A DNA stretch of 64,000 nucleotides. It comes from Halanaerobiaceae bacterium. GTDB taxonomy: Bacteria > Bacillota > Halanaerobiia > Halanaerobiales > Halarsenatibacteraceae. Shown here piece by piece: positions 1-8,528 of this stretch. Below the pieces are notes generated by a model. It ran no database searches, had not been told where the DNA came from, and was given only the letters and a program-made list of their open reading frames with translations. The stretch covers positions 1-64,000 of the forward strand of contig PWEJ01000044.1 in assembly GCA_003553485.1 (NCBI GenBank), given 5' to 3'. Position numbers and translations under genes: made by a program. Numbering within the stretch: the first letter of the stretch is position 1; each line of letters begins with the position of its first letter.

Positions 1-7
1 ATAAAAA

Positions 8-84
8 TGGCACGGGCAGGAGGACTTGAACCCCCAACACCCAGATTTGGAGTCTGGTGCTCTAGCCAATTGAGCTATGCCCGT
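8..84 (-). tRNA. tRNA-Trp (anticodon CCA)
   Basis: The minus strand folds into a complete cloverleaf: a 7-bp acceptor stem (ACGGGCA with UGCCCGU), a D arm beginning GCUC, an anticodon stem CCAGA/UCUGG around loop CUCCAAA, and a T arm with UUCAAGU. The anticodon is therefore CCA and the discriminator base is G, both as expected for tRNA-Trp. The 3' CCA is encoded (plus-strand tgg at 8-10). It lies 30 nt downstream of the tmRNA on the same strand and is probably co-transcribed and processed with it. Confidence 0.97.
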
Positions 85-114
85 GCGGAAAATGGTTTTA
101 ATTCAATTTTAATT

Positions 115-470
115 TGGTGGAGGTGGCGGGAATCGAACCCGCGTACTGCACAACTCATCCCCTGACCTCTACGTTCATAGTCTGTCTATTCGTCTTACGC
201 CCTGAACTCCGACAGACAGGATTTCAGGACGCCAGCCTGTTAAATGTCCCTTTCTCCTACAGGCTTCAGAGAAAGGTTAGTCTGCTTTTTATGACACTCA
301 GCTACAAACGACAGACACGTTTGCAGTGAGCGCTAACTGCCTTAAGCGGCAGCTAGGGCGTAATTATTATCTTCTGCAGATAATTTTAAAGTGCCAGTAT
401 TTTACGGGTGAAAGGCGTCCCCGGAACGCTGTCAGAGGATTCACTGCACAGGCGAATCCAGTACACCCCC
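115..470 (-). ncRNA. ssrA: tmRNA (trans-translation RNA)
   Basis: The 5' end (minus strand from 470) reads GGGGGUGUACUGGAUUCG and the 3' end carries the tRNA-like T arm with GGTTCGA-type sequence and terminal CCACCA, so the ends pair as an alanine tRNA-like domain. The length, about 356 nt, is normal. The tag reading frame is at 377 down to 342: codons for AEDNNYALAAA then TAA, the resume codon being GCA. The tag targets stalled products for proteolysis. smpB, its protein partner, lies directly upstream in the same direction. The mature 5' end is about 36 nt inside the predicted transcript and would be made by RNase P. Confidence 0.97.
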
Positions 471-512
471 GGACAGTTAATCCCCTATTCACAATCATCT
501 TTTCGCATAATC

Positions 513-541
513 ATTATAAATCAAAAAGCATGCTATGTCAA
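513..541 (-). promoter_or_regulatory. sigma-A promoter of ssrA
   Basis: On the minus strand a consensus -35 TTGACA (536-541) and a consensus -10 TATAAT (513-518) are separated by 17 nt. The predicted start near 506 lies about 36 nt before the mature tmRNA 5' end. The promoter overlaps the space just after the smpB stop codon, so ssrA can be transcribed independently of smpB. Confidence 0.88.
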
Positions 542-545
542 GAGT

Positions 546-1019
546 TTATTGCCTATAAGTCCTTTCTTTTAGCGCTCTTTCCATTTCTCTTTCATGGGTT
601 CTTTTGGCTATATCCCTTCGTTTATCGCGCTTATCTTTTCCTTTCCCTAAACCCAGTTCAACTTTGGCTAAATTTCTTCTTAAATATAATTTTAGTGGCA
701 CCAGGGTATAACCCTTCTGTCTGGTATAGCCATAGAGGCTTCTGATCTGTTTTTTATGAAGCAAGAGCTTTCTTTTTCTCTCTGGCTCGTGATTATGGCG
801 ATTCCCCTGGCGATAGGGACTAATATGCATATTATAAAGGAATACTTCCCCCTTTTCCACCAGGGCAAAACTATCCTTTAGATTTACCCTCCCAGCTCGG
901 ATAGACTTTATCTCTGTACCCTTTAATTTAATCCCGGCTTCATAGGTCTCTTCAATATGAAAATCATGGCGAGCCTTTTTATTTCTGGCAATAATCTTTA
1001 TATCATCTTCCTGGGCCAT
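546..1019 (-). CDS. smpB: SsrA-binding protein SmpB
   Basis: SmpB binds the tRNA-like part of tmRNA and delivers it to stalled ribosomes with EF-Tu and GTP. The 157-residue product has the usual family length, the N-terminal [10 protein letters not shown] stretch and the [14 protein letters not shown] segment of the OB-fold, and a lysine/arginine-rich C-terminal tail ([18 protein letters not shown]) that in the family enters the mRNA channel. The ATG at 1019 follows a strong GGGAGGTG ribosome-binding site. It sits between rnr upstream and ssrA downstream, the standard Firmicutes order; RNase R, SmpB and tmRNA act together in clearing non-stop messages. Confidence 0.97.
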   Translation of the reverse strand: MAQEDDIKIIARNKKARHDFHIEETYEAGIKLKGTEIKSIRAGRVNLKDSFALVEKGEVFLYNMHISPYRQGNRHNHEPERKRKLLLHKKQIRSLYGYTRQKGYTLVPLKLYLRRNLAKVELGLGKGKDKRDKRRDIAKRTHEREMERALKERTYRQ

Positions 1020-1101
1020 TTAACAAACACCTCCCTACACTTACCCCTGCTTTATATTTTGAATTTGTGAAGATATCCTAATATCATCTACGAAGATATT
1101 A

Positions 1102-3228
1102 TTAATCATCGACCACGATGAAATCTAATTTACGCTCCTCAACGCTGGCCCTGACTAATTTAACCTCCACTTTGTCACCTAAACGATATATATTTTTAGT
1201 TCTTTCACCGATTAATATCTGCTGGTCTTCTCGATATTGATAGTAATCATCGGTTAAATCTTCCACATGGACTAGACCTTCAGCTGTATTTTCCAACTGA
1301 ACAAAAAAGCCAAAGCCAGTAACACCGTTGATAATACCGGTGAATTCCTCACCAACAAACTGCTGCATATACTCCACTTTTTTCAGCTCCACAGAGTCTC
1401 TCTCTGCCTCCATGGCCTGCCTTTCCTGTAAAGAGCAGTGGTCAGCTGTTTCAGGAAGAGTATTCTCCAGCTCCTGTCTTCTGCCGGCAGACAATTTGCC
1501 CCGGGCAATAATTTCCTTGATTATCCGATGGGCAACTAAATCGGGATAACGCCGGATAGGTGAGGTGAAATGACAATAGTAATCAAGAGATAGACCAAAA
1601 TGACCAATATTAACCGGGGAATAAATAGCCTTGCTTAAAGAACGGAGCATCATGCTCTCCACAATATTTTCTCGGTCGGTACCTGCTACCTTCTCCAGCA
1701 GCTGCTGAAGGGCACCTGGATGGACTTCTCCGTTATGGCCGCCCTTTAAGTGATAGCCAAAATTATGAATAAACTCATTGAAAGTTTTAATCCTCTCCGG
1801 GTCTGGTTTATCGTGGACCCGGTAAATAAAGGGTTCTTCCTGCCAGTAAACATGTTCAGCAATCACTCTATTGGCAGCTATCATAAATTCTTCGATTATC
1901 TGTTCTGGAAGACCATGAGGCCGCTTCTGTAATTCAATGGGAACTCCTTCTTCATCCAGAACAACCTCAACTTCAGGCATATCAAAATCTATGGTTCCCC
2001 GCAGATGGCGACCGCTTCTCAGATTGTCATGCAGCTCAGCCATTGTTTCTAGACGGGGATAAAAATCGGCATACTGCTCCTGTAATTCTTTATTATCATG
2101 TTCCAACATCTCTCTTACTTCATTATATGTCAGGCGATAATTGGAATTAATAATCGAAGGAGTAATATGGTAATCCAGTTTTTCAAAGGGTTCTAATTGA
2201 TAGTCTATAAAGACAGTTACTGCCAGCCGGTCTTCTCGCGGCCTTAAACTGCAGAGATTATTGGATAATCTCTCGGGCAACATGGGAATTACTCTATCAA
2301 CCAGATAAATGCTGGTACCTCTGCGATAAGCCTCCTGATCAAGAATATCTCCTTCCCTGACATAGTAGCTGACATCAGCAATATGAACTCCCAGTCTTAC
2401 CCTATTTTCATCCAGCCGTTGGATGGAGACGGCATCATCAAAATCCTTGGCATCTTCTCCATCGATGGTTACCAGCGGTAGATCTCTTAAATCTTCTCGC
2501 CTCGTTATTTCCTCGGCAGGTATTTCAGCAGGCAATCTGGCAGCAGCATCTTTAACCTCAGGCGAAAAATCCTGGGGCAACTGCAGTCGCCTGATCATAG
2601 CCTCAAGGTCTAAGCCTTTATCTCCCTTTGAGCCGATGACTTCAATAATTTTCCCCTCAGGACTGCGGTCTCTTTCCGGCCAGCGGGTAATTCTCACCAC
2701 CACTTTATCCTCTGAATGAGCCTGGCCAAATTTATCTGAGGGAACGAAGACATCTTTGTAAATTCTCTTGTTATCAGGAATCACAAAACCATAACTGCCG
2801 TAATGGTCAAGTTCCCCTACAATAGTTTTATTGGCCCGCTCCAGTATCCTGACCACTTCCCCGGCCCTGCGCTTACCCTTACTATCGGGCAGTGGTCTCA
2901 CTAAAACCTTGTCATTATGCATGGCTCCCTGAAGGTTTTCAGAGGTAATGAAAACATCTTCAATCTGGGGATCGTCAGGTAAAAGAAAGGCAAAACCCCG
3001 GGGATTGCGCTCAATCCGGCCACGAAAGAGGCCAAATTTCTGCGGTATGCCATAATAGCCTCTTTTGTTACAATAGATTTCCCCAGCTTTCTCTAATTCT
3101 TGCAAAACTTTTTTAAAATGTTTCCGTTGATCCTGAGCAATATCAAAATGCTGATAAAGCTCTGATAATTTCAGCGGGCGGTCTGCCTTCTGTTGAAAAA
3201 ACTGCTGGATTTGATTGCGAGCACTCAT
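1102..3228 (-). CDS. rnr: Ribonuclease R (RNB family 3'-5' exoribonuclease)
   Basis: RNase R degrades structured RNA 3' to 5' and works with SmpB/tmRNA. Domains in order: an N-terminal winged-helix region (about 1-65), two cold-shock OB folds (about 70-220), the RNB catalytic domain with TIDGEDAKDFDDAVS (the Asp cluster that binds Mg2+, around residue 265) and a C-terminal S1 domain (about 625-700). The reading frame is open from a TTG at 3240, but the ATG at 3228 (MSARNQIQQF) is the more likely start because the TTG leaves no room after the GGAG. It begins at the stop codon of the HD-domain gene, so translational coupling is likely. Confidence 0.95.
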   Translation of the reverse strand: MSARNQIQQFFQQKADRPLKLSELYQHFDIAQDQRKHFKKVLQELEKAGEIYCNKRGYYGIPQKFGLFRGRIERNPRGFAFLLPDDPQIEDVFITSENLQGAMHNDKVLVRPLPDSKGKRRAGEVVRILERANKTIVGELDHYGSYGFVIPDNKRIYKDVFVPSDKFGQAHSEDKVVVRITRWPERDRSPEGKIIEVIGSKGDKGLDLEAMIRRLQLPQDFSPEVKDAAARLPAEIPAEEITRREDLRDLPLVTIDGEDAKDFDDAVSIQRLDENRVRLGVHIADVSYYVREGDILDQEAYRRGTSIYLVDRVIPMLPERLSNNLCSLRPREDRLAVTVFIDYQLEPFEKLDYHITPSIINSNYRLTYNEVREMLEHDNKELQEQYADFYPRLETMAELHDNLRSGRHLRGTIDFDMPEVEVVLDEEGVPIELQKRPHGLPEQIIEEFMIAANRVIAEHVYWQEEPFIYRVHDKPDPERIKTFNEFIHNFGYHLKGGHNGEVHPGALQQLLEKVAGTDRENIVESMMLRSLSKAIYSPVNIGHFGLSLDYYCHFTSPIRRYPDLVAHRIIKEIIARGKLSAGRRQELENTLPETADHCSLQERQAMEAERDSVELKKVEYMQQFVGEEFTGIINGVTGFGFFVQLENTAEGLVHVEDLTDDYYQYREDQQILIGERTKNIYRLGDKVEVKLVRASVEERKLDFIVVDD

Positions 3229-3229
3229 A

Positions 3230-3787
3230 TCATAAACCAAGCTCCTGGGACTTTTCCTGCATGGCCTCTAATGCTAAAGCAATGAATTCTTCTAATTCCA
3301 AATCCATCTCCTGACAGCTTGCTATCACTTCTCGATCAGCTCCCCGGGCAAAGGAGTTTTCTTCGTAGCGATTCATAACAAATTCAGTATCTAAAGCTTC
3401 TAGACTCTTATCAGGATGGATTAGGGCTGAAGCCACTATTAAGCCTGTCAGAGGGTCAGAGGCATAAAGCGCTTTATCGAGCAGACTCTTTCTTTCTAAG
3501 CCATGGGCTCCATTGTGAGCTTTCACGGCATAAACTATATCGTCAGCAAAGCCCATCTCAGCTAATTCTTTAGCACCGACCAGGCTGTGTCTCTCCTCAT
3601 CATCAGCGGTCTCTTCATAATCTATATCATGGAGCAGACCAACTAAACCCCATTTTTCTTGATCTTCATCAAAATGGTCAGCCAGCTTCCTCATCACTGC
3701 TTCTACGGCCTGGCAATGTTTAACCAGATTACCCTGACTTATTCTTTCCTGGACTAACTCCAGTGCTTCTTCTCTACTCAACTGCAT
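3230..3787 (-). CDS. HD-domain (HDIG-type) phosphohydrolase
   Basis: A 185-residue protein with a metal-dependent HD hydrolase signature: an early His (KHCQAVEAVM), the HD pair in GLLHDIDYEE (about 50-60), further His residues in ERHSLVGAKEL and KAHNG, and a late Asp in ALYASDPLTGL. Such proteins hydrolyse phosphoester or nucleotide substrates; the exact substrate cannot be read from the sequence. ATG 3787 is preferred over the GTG at 3796 because AGGAG stands 10 nt before the ATG but touches the GTG. It lies between the thioesterase and rnr in a tight run, which suggests co-transcription rather than a shared pathway. Confidence 0.85.
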   Translation of the reverse strand: MQLSREEALELVQERISQGNLVKHCQAVEAVMRKLADHFDEDQEKWGLVGLLHDIDYEETADDEERHSLVGAKELAEMGFADDIVYAVKAHNGAHGLERKSLLDKALYASDPLTGLIVASALIHPDKSLEALDTEFVMNRYEENSFARGADREVIASCQEMDLELEEFIALALEAMQEKSQELGL

Positions 3788-3792
3788 TAATA

Positions 3793-4215
3793 TCACTCTC
3801 CTGTATTATTTTTGTTGCCTACCAGGACAAAACGGGCTTTGCCCCGGGCTAATTCTTTACCCATTCTTCCCTCCAGACGAGCAGAGGCCTCTATTATTCT
3901 CCGTCTTTTATCCTGAATTCGTCCTTTTACAACTACTGGTTTATCAAGTTTTACCGGCTCTAAAAACCGCACTGTGATCTCTGCTGTTACTGCTTCCCAG
4001 CCCTTTTTAATAATAGCCTTGGCCATGGCTTCATCCAAGAGAGCCGTCACAATACCTCCATGCATTACCCCTTTATAACCAGCAAAGTGTTCTTCTGGCG
4101 TAAATTCAGTGCATACTTGATCAATCTCCTCTTCATGAGTAAATTTTAACTGGGGAGAAAAAGGATTTTCCTCACCACATAAAAAGCACATACTGTCATC
4201 TTTCGTGTCTACCAT
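3793..4215 (-). CDS. PaaI-like hotdog-fold acyl-CoA thioesterase
   Basis: 140 residues with the single hotdog domain of the PaaI/YbgC thioesterase group: the segment HFAGYKGVMHGGIVTALLDEAMA (written here only in part in families as HGG..ATLLDxA) holds the conserved His-Gly-Gly and the helix with the acidic catalytic residue near position 62-75. An N-terminal CFLCGEENP motif with two cysteines is typical of a subgroup of these proteins. It would hydrolyse a fatty or aromatic acyl-CoA, substrate unknown. ATG 4215 has a strong GAGGAGGTG site. The hppA terminator ends only about 20 nt before this start, leaving little room for a promoter. Confidence 0.85.
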   Translation of the reverse strand: MVDTKDDSMCFLCGEENPFSPQLKFTHEEEIDQVCTEFTPEEHFAGYKGVMHGGIVTALLDEAMAKAIIKKGWEAVTAEITVRFLEPVKLDKPVVVKGRIQDKRRRIIEASARLEGRMGKELARGKARFVLVGNKNNTGE

Positions 4216-4235
4216 GATTTTGCACCTCCTCTGGC

Positions 4236-4269
4236 AAAAACCCCCTCAGGTAAAAAAGACCTGAGGGGG
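4236..4269 (-). terminator. Rho-independent terminator after hppA
   Basis: An 11-bp perfect stem (4241-4251 with 4259-4269, CCCCCTCAGGT arm) with a 7-nt loop is followed on the minus strand by five T residues (4236-4240). It lies 25 nt after the hppA stop codon and 20 nt before the start of the thioesterase gene. Confidence 0.9.
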
Positions 4270-4294
4270 GCCAGTAGATTGATTATATTTTAAA

Positions 4295-6241
4295 TTAAAT
4301 AAATAAAGGGGCAAAGACCAGTGAAACAATTGTCATCAGCTTTATTAAGATGTTAAGAGAAGGACCTGAGGAATCCTTAAAGGGGTCACCTACAGTGTCT
4401 CCTACAACTGAAGCAGCATGAGTTTCAGTTCCTTTACCACCATAATTTCCAGCTTCAATATATTTTTTGGCATTATCCCAGGCTCCCCCGGCATTAGCCA
4501 TCATAATAGCCATTAAAACTCCGGCAGCTAAAGCTCCAGCTAAAAGACCACCTAAAGCTTCCACATTCCAGAGTCCTACTATTACTGGTACAATTACAGC
4601 CAGCAAACCCGGTACAACCATTTCCTTTAAAGCACCTTTGGTACTAATATCGATGCATTTTTTATGATCTGGCTTCATAGTCCCTTCCATAATTTCTGGA
4701 TGTTCTTTAAACTGCCTTCTTACCTCTTCAATCATCTGAAAGGCCGCTCTTCCCACAGCTTCCATAGTTAGGGCAGAAAAAAGGAAGGTCAGCATGGCAC
4801 CGATAAATAGACCGGCGATTACATCAGGATTAGTCAGGCTTATGACTTCTAATTCAACAGCTTCAGAAAAAGCAGCAAAGAGAGAAAGTGCTGTTAGAGC
4901 TGCTGAGCCGATGGCAAAACCTTTCCCGATAGCTGCGGTAGTATTACCCACCGAATCCAGCTCATCAGTAATCTCTCTAACTCCGGGGTCTAGCTCGGCC
5001 ATCTCGGCTATACCGCCTGCATTATCGGCTATTGGTCCATAGGCATCAACTGATAGGGTTATACCTGTGGTTGAAAGCATCCCCACCGCTGACATCGCAA
5101 TGCCGTAAAGACCGGCCAGATAATAGGAAATCAAGATAGCAATGGCTATCGACAAAATTGGTAATAAAGTACTTTTCATGCCTACAGATATACCGGCAAT
5201 AATATTGGGAGCAGTTCCTGTCTGGGACTGCTCAGCAATTCCTTTTACCGGAGAATATTTTTCAGAGGTGTAATACTCAGTAATCCGGCCTATAATAATT
5301 CCCACAATCAGACCAGCGACTACCGCAGCAAAAACACCTAAGTCAGCAACAAAGTAATTAACCAGTACAAAAACAGCGATTACTGTGATAAAGGCGGCCA
5401 CTAAAGTTCCTCTTTCTAAAGCCTTAGCCGGGTCGCCACCTTCTTTAGTCTTAACAAACTTAGTTCCAATTATTGCAGCAATAATACCAACAGCTGCTAC
5501 CAGGAGAGGTAACATGGTGTGCTCCACACTCAATGTTGTTCCCAGTGTCATTGCTGCCACAATTGAACCTACATAGGATTCGAAAAGGTCAGCGCCCATA
5601 CCGGCAACATCACCCACATTATCGCCCACATTATCGGCGATAACAGCCGGGTTGCGGGGATCATCCTCGGGAATACCAGCTTCTACTTTACCTACCAGAT
5701 CAGCGCCTACATCGGCTGCTTTAGTATAAATTCCTCCTCCAACCCGGGCAAAAAGAGCTATGGCACTGGCTCCAAAGGCAAAACCCTGGATATAATGAAC
5801 ATCTTCAGTGAAAAGTATGTATAGAACTCCTAATCCTAAAGTGCCCAGACCAACGACGGACATACCCATCACTGAACCACCAGAAAAAGCCACTTTTAAA
5901 GCTTTATTAAGGGTGCTGCGAGCTGCCTGAGTAGTTCTGGCATTAGCATGGGTGGCTATCTGCATACCGATAAAACCGGCCAGACCAGAAAAAATCGCTC
6001 CTAATATAAAAGAAGCTGAAGTCTGCCAGCCCAGAGTAGGGAAGATAATGAAAGCTACAACCACAACAAAAATCGCTAACATACTATATTCTCTGCTTAA
6101 AAATGCCATTGCACCTTCATTAATTGCCTCAGATAATTCAGCCATCCTATCTGTACCGACATCGGCATCCATAACTTTTTTTGCCATAAACAGGGCAAAG
6201 AGCAGGGCAACAATCCCTGCCAGTGGTATATATATTTCCAT
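4295..6241 (-). CDS. hppA: Membrane-bound K+-dependent (probably Na+-pumping) pyrophosphatase
   Basis: An integral membrane pyrophosphatase that couples PPi hydrolysis to ion export. 648 residues, about 15-16 hydrophobic segments. The substrate-binding core is clear: [20 protein letters not shown] (about 165-185), then the [20 protein letters not shown] run, and a C-terminal mirrored block [12 protein letters not shown] and [17 protein letters not shown]. The [10 protein letters not shown] motif has Ala where K+-independent enzymes have Lys, so K+ dependence is expected; in anaerobes of this type such enzymes usually pump Na+, with or without H+, which is inference. ATG 6241 follows GGAGGATGACAG. 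It interrupts the usual secG-rnr adjacency. Confidence 0.95.
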   Translation of the reverse strand: MEIYIPLAGIVALLFALFMAKKVMDADVGTDRMAELSEAINEGAMAFLSREYSMLAIFVVVVAFIIFPTLGWQTSASFILGAIFSGLAGFIGMQIATHANARTTQAARSTLNKALKVAFSGGSVMGMSVVGLGTLGLGVLYILFTEDVHYIQGFAFGASAIALFARVGGGIYTKAADVGADLVGKVEAGIPEDDPRNPAVIADNVGDNVGDVAGMGADLFESYVGSIVAAMTLGTTLSVEHTMLPLLVAAVGIIAAIIGTKFVKTKEGGDPAKALERGTLVAAFITVIAVFVLVNYFVADLGVFAAVVAGLIVGIIIGRITEYYTSEKYSPVKGIAEQSQTGTAPNIIAGISVGMKSTLLPILSIAIAILISYYLAGLYGIAMSAVGMLSTTGITLSVDAYGPIADNAGGIAEMAELDPGVREITDELDSVGNTTAAIGKGFAIGSAALTALSLFAAFSEAVELEVISLTNPDVIAGLFIGAMLTFLFSALTMEAVGRAAFQMIEEVRRQFKEHPEIMEGTMKPDHKKCIDISTKGALKEMVVPGLLAVIVPVIVGLWNVEALGGLLAGALAAGVLMAIMMANAGGAWDNAKKYIEAGNYGGKGTETHAASVVGDTVGDPFKDSSGPSLNILIKLMTIVSLVFAPLFI

Positions 6242-6280
6242 CTGTCATCCTCCTATAAGTAATTTTGAAATATAAAAAGG

Positions 6281-6301
6281 AAAACAGCGGTCATGGACCG
6301 C
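6281..6301 (-). terminator. Possible weak terminator or leader hairpin between secG and hppA
   Basis: A 6-bp stem (6287-6292 gcggtc with 6296-6301 gaccgc) with a 3-nt loop, followed on the minus strand by TGTTTTCCTTTTTATA. It may end the secG transcript or sit in the hppA leader. The rest of 6302-6456 is AT-rich with no gene and no clear promoter. Confidence 0.4.
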
Positions 6302-6456
6302 CCTTCCTTAGAAATAACAGAAATAATTGCAAAAAGTGATTCCTTTAAGTTAAAATAAGTTGAAAAATAAGAATTAAAAAAGTTAAGCTATAAATAAGCA
6401 ATAAAGATAGTTATAGAATAATTTATACACTAGCTATTTACTTGCCCGGGATGATT

Positions 6457-6678
6457 TTATAAAATTGCCAGTATTAAAGATAGGACCATAAAAACTATTG
6501 AAGCTACCATGGTAGCTTTATTGATCTTTTCTTCCATTTTTCGGCCACCAGAACCAAAGAATTGGGTTGCACCACCGTCAATAGCTCCAGAAAGGCCGGC
6601 GCTCTTACCTGATTGCAGCAATACTCCCACAATCACAGCCAGGGATACAATCAGGTGAATTACTTTCAAAAATGTCAC
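6457..6678 (-). CDS. secG: Preprotein translocase subunit SecG
   Basis: SecG is the small auxiliary subunit of the SecYEG protein channel in the cytoplasmic membrane. The 73-residue product shows two transmembrane helices (about 3-21 and 53-72) and the conserved loop between them, VLLQSGKSAGLSGAIDGGA, followed by FFG. The start is a GTG at 6678 behind AGGAGGTG. In other Firmicutes it lies between eno and rnr; here the helicase-loading island (plus strand) separates it from eno and hppA separates it from rnr. SecA, the motor, is encoded at 42174-44780. Confidence 0.95.
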   Translation of the reverse strand: MTFLKVIHLIVSLAVIVGVLLQSGKSAGLSGAIDGGATQFFGSGGRKMEEKINKATMVASIVFMVLSLILAIL

Positions 6679-6742
6679 TTTTTAAACACCTCCTAGAAAA
6701 GATTATATATTTTAAATTTATTTTTAGCTGTCACCTCTAATA

Positions 6743-6771
6743 ATTTTAACACAAGTCAATAAAAAATACAA
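6743..6771 (-). promoter_or_regulatory. Predicted sigma-A promoter of secG
   Basis: Minus strand: TTGTAT (6766-6771), 17-nt spacer, TAAAAT (6743-6748). It would give a leader of about 60 nt before the GTG start of secG. It is back to back with the plus-strand promoter at 6822-6850. Confidence 0.6.
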
Positions 6772-6821
6772 TTATATTAGCTACTAAAAATTGCCGGGTC
6801 TTTAATTAGCAGAAAATGTAA

Positions 6822-6850
6822 TTGAAAATCACCTGGCTCTGTGTTATATT
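6822..6850 (+). promoter_or_regulatory. Predicted sigma-A promoter of the dnaD-dnaC-like island
   Basis: Plus strand: TTGAAA (6822-6827), 17-nt spacer, TATATT (6845-6850). It is the only strong plus-strand promoter seen and stands about 70 nt before the first plus-strand gene. An AGAGAGGAG ribosome-binding site follows at about 6902-6910. Confidence 0.75.
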
Positions 6851-6920
6851 TATTATACGAAATTTGGTCTGGCTTTTAAAGTCATTTTTATTAAAGTTTG
6901 TAAGAGAGGAGTTAATATAA

Positions 6921-7679
6921 ATGCCAGAAGATGAAAATCTAGCAACTTATTTGCCTAAACTCTGGCAGAGAAAGACTCTGACAATTACAGAGAAGTACCT
7001 CATAGCTGTGATTTTAACTAAATTATATTCTCCGGCTAAAGCCGACTTTAAAGATATTTTAGAAATCAAACCAAAATCTTTCGCCACCGAAATAAATTTT
7101 AAAAAAAACCAACTAATTTCTCTTTTAATTGAATTAGAAAATAAGAATTGGTTAGAGTTCACTGATAAGGCTGCAGAAAACTTTGCTGCTGAATTACATA
7201 TTAAAGTGAACTTTAACCAATTTTCTGACCGGGAAAGATCTAACCAGTCCAAGCTGATTGGCCAGAGGGCAACTACTCAGGCCAATAATGAAGATATTGT
7301 TGGAGAAGAAAAGGAGACTGCCGAGGAGCTGAGCCAGGAATTGATCAACTGCTGGCAGAATCATTTTCCAGGAAGGTTGCTCACGCCAACAGAATATAAT
7401 CACCTCCTGTCATTTTTAGAGAAGGGGATGGAAATTTTACTAGTAAGAAAGTTGATTGCCTATACTGCCAGGGTTAATCCAGCAAATCCAGTTTCTTATT
7501 TGAAAAAGATTTTAAGCAATTTATTAGAGAATGATATTAAAAGCTGGGTTGATTATCAAAAATCCTATGAGGAGAAATTGCATGATGAGCAAAAACAAAT
7601 TCCAGAAAATAATAGAGGAAAAGAAGCGAGAGAGAAACTCCAGGACGTCGAAGAACTCGAAAAAAAAGGCTGGATCTAA
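6921..7679 (+). CDS. DnaD-domain primosome protein
   Basis: 252 residues. The central and C-terminal part (about 135-215) resembles the DnaD/DnaB_2 domain: LINCWQNHFPGRLLTPTEYNH starts the helical bundle and NPVSYLKKILSNLLEND is the YxxxIL-type motif that in the family binds single-stranded DNA. The N-terminal 85 residues look like a winged-helix domain. DnaD proteins remodel DNA and bring the replicative helicase to origins or restart forks. A DnaC-like ATPase follows at once, supporting a helicase-loading role. The protein ends EELEKKGWI, nearly the same as the end of the third protein of this island. The last 98 nt overlap the next gene in another frame. Confidence 0.8.
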   Translation: MPEDENLATYLPKLWQRKTLTITEKYLIAVILTKLYSPAKADFKDILEIKPKSFATEINFKKNQLISLLIELENKNWLEFTDKAAENFAAELHIKVNFNQFSDRERSNQSKLIGQRATTQANNEDIVGEEKETAEELSQELINCWQNHFPGRLLTPTEYNHLLSFLEKGMEILLVRKLIAYTARVNPANPVSYLKKILSNLLENDIKSWVDYQKSYEEKLHDEQKQIPENNRGKEAREKLQDVEELEKKGWI

Positions 7680-8424
7680 ACCTTCTCGGGAAGAGGTTAT
7701 CAACAACCTTTATAACCATATCATCAAACAGGCTAATATTGACCCCTTATTTGAAGATTGTACCATGGAAAATTATAAAAAAGAGGTATTATCGAGAAAA
7801 AACCAGCAGAAAATAAAGTCATTTTTCAAGTATGTCAAGGGGATTGGTACCGCTATAAAAGTCCCACAATCTGTTTACCTTTTTAGTAAATACCCCGGTA
7901 TCGGTAAGACTCATCTGGCGATAGCAGCACTGAAAAAAGCTGCTCGGGCCATTGCTGAAGAAGAATATAAAAAAAAGGAAACTGTACGACAGGGTCTTTT
8001 CCCTTATCACACCAATTGGGCTCCGGTATATTTTCTTAATGTAGCTGAAGGATTAATGGATATTAGAAATGATTTTTCTGGCAGCGATAAAGATTTCAGC
8101 CAGAGTCGCATCTATCAAAATGTAAAATTGGCCCGACTGGTGGTTTTAGACGATATATTTAACGAAATTCGTTTCTCTCCTTTTGTTTTGGAAACCCTTT
8201 TATACTGGGTGGATTACCGTTTGAAAAACAATCTTGCCACCATATTTACTTCCAACCATAATTTTGAATTATTTTTGACCGAAGAAAGCAGTCCGATATC
8301 TGATGAAAGACTGCAGGCAGTAGCCAGGAATACTGCTTCGAGAGTTAGCAAGATGGTTAAAGGATTTATGATTGCCCTAGAGAGCAGCCCTGAAACAGAT
8401 TACAGGCAGAAGATGAATCCTTAA
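7582..8424 (+). CDS. DnaC/DnaI-like AAA+ helicase-loader ATPase
   Basis: 280 residues. Walker A is YPGIGKTHL near residues 104-112, Walker B is VVLDDIF near 187-193, and a sensor-1-like TSNHNFE follows a helix YWVDYRLKNNLATIF, the layout of DnaC/IstB-type ATPases. The N terminus (about 1-35) is very basic. These proteins load the replicative DnaB-type helicase. The frame is open from 7531, but ATG 7582 has a GAGGAG site 8 nt before it and gives the plausible product; this places 98 nt of it inside the dnaD-like gene. No zinc motif of the DnaI N-terminal domain is visible. Confidence 0.82.
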   Translation: MMSKNKFQKIIEEKKRERNSRTSKNSKKKAGSKPSREEVINNLYNHIIKQANIDPLFEDCTMENYKKEVLSRKNQQKIKSFFKYVKGIGTAIKVPQSVYLFSKYPGIGKTHLAIAALKKAARAIAEEEYKKKETVRQGLFPYHTNWAPVYFLNVAEGLMDIRNDFSGSDKDFSQSRIYQNVKLARLVVLDDIFNEIRFSPFVLETLLYWVDYRLKNNLATIFTSNHNFELFLTEESSPISDERLQAVARNTASRVSKMVKGFMIALESSPETDYRQKMNP

Positions 8425-8474
8425 ATTAGATAGGTTGAGAAAGTTTTCCGGTTATTATAGAGAGGGGGATTTTA

Positions 8475-8528
8475 ATGCAGCGGGGGATTTTAAGGCAGAT
8501 TTTTTCATCGGGTGATTTTCTATGCTAA
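8475..8528 (+). CDS. Possible 17-codon leader ORF overlapping the next gene
   Basis: ATG 8475 stands behind a strong GAGGGGG site (8462-8468) and encodes MQRGILRQIFSSGDFLC before TAA at 8526-8528. Its stop overlaps the start codon of the next gene (ATG 8522), which itself has only a weak ribosome-binding site. This is the geometry of translational coupling. The peptide resembles nothing recognised; whether it is made is inference. Confidence 0.45.
   Translation: MQRGILRQIFSSGDFLC

Noticed and set aside
114-329. A 71-codon plus-strand ORF
   Set aside because: It lies wholly inside the tmRNA on the other strand.
4467-5042. Plus-strand ORFs inside hppA
   Set aside because: They are low-complexity Ala/Pro/Ser shadows of the hppA frame without ribosome-binding sites.
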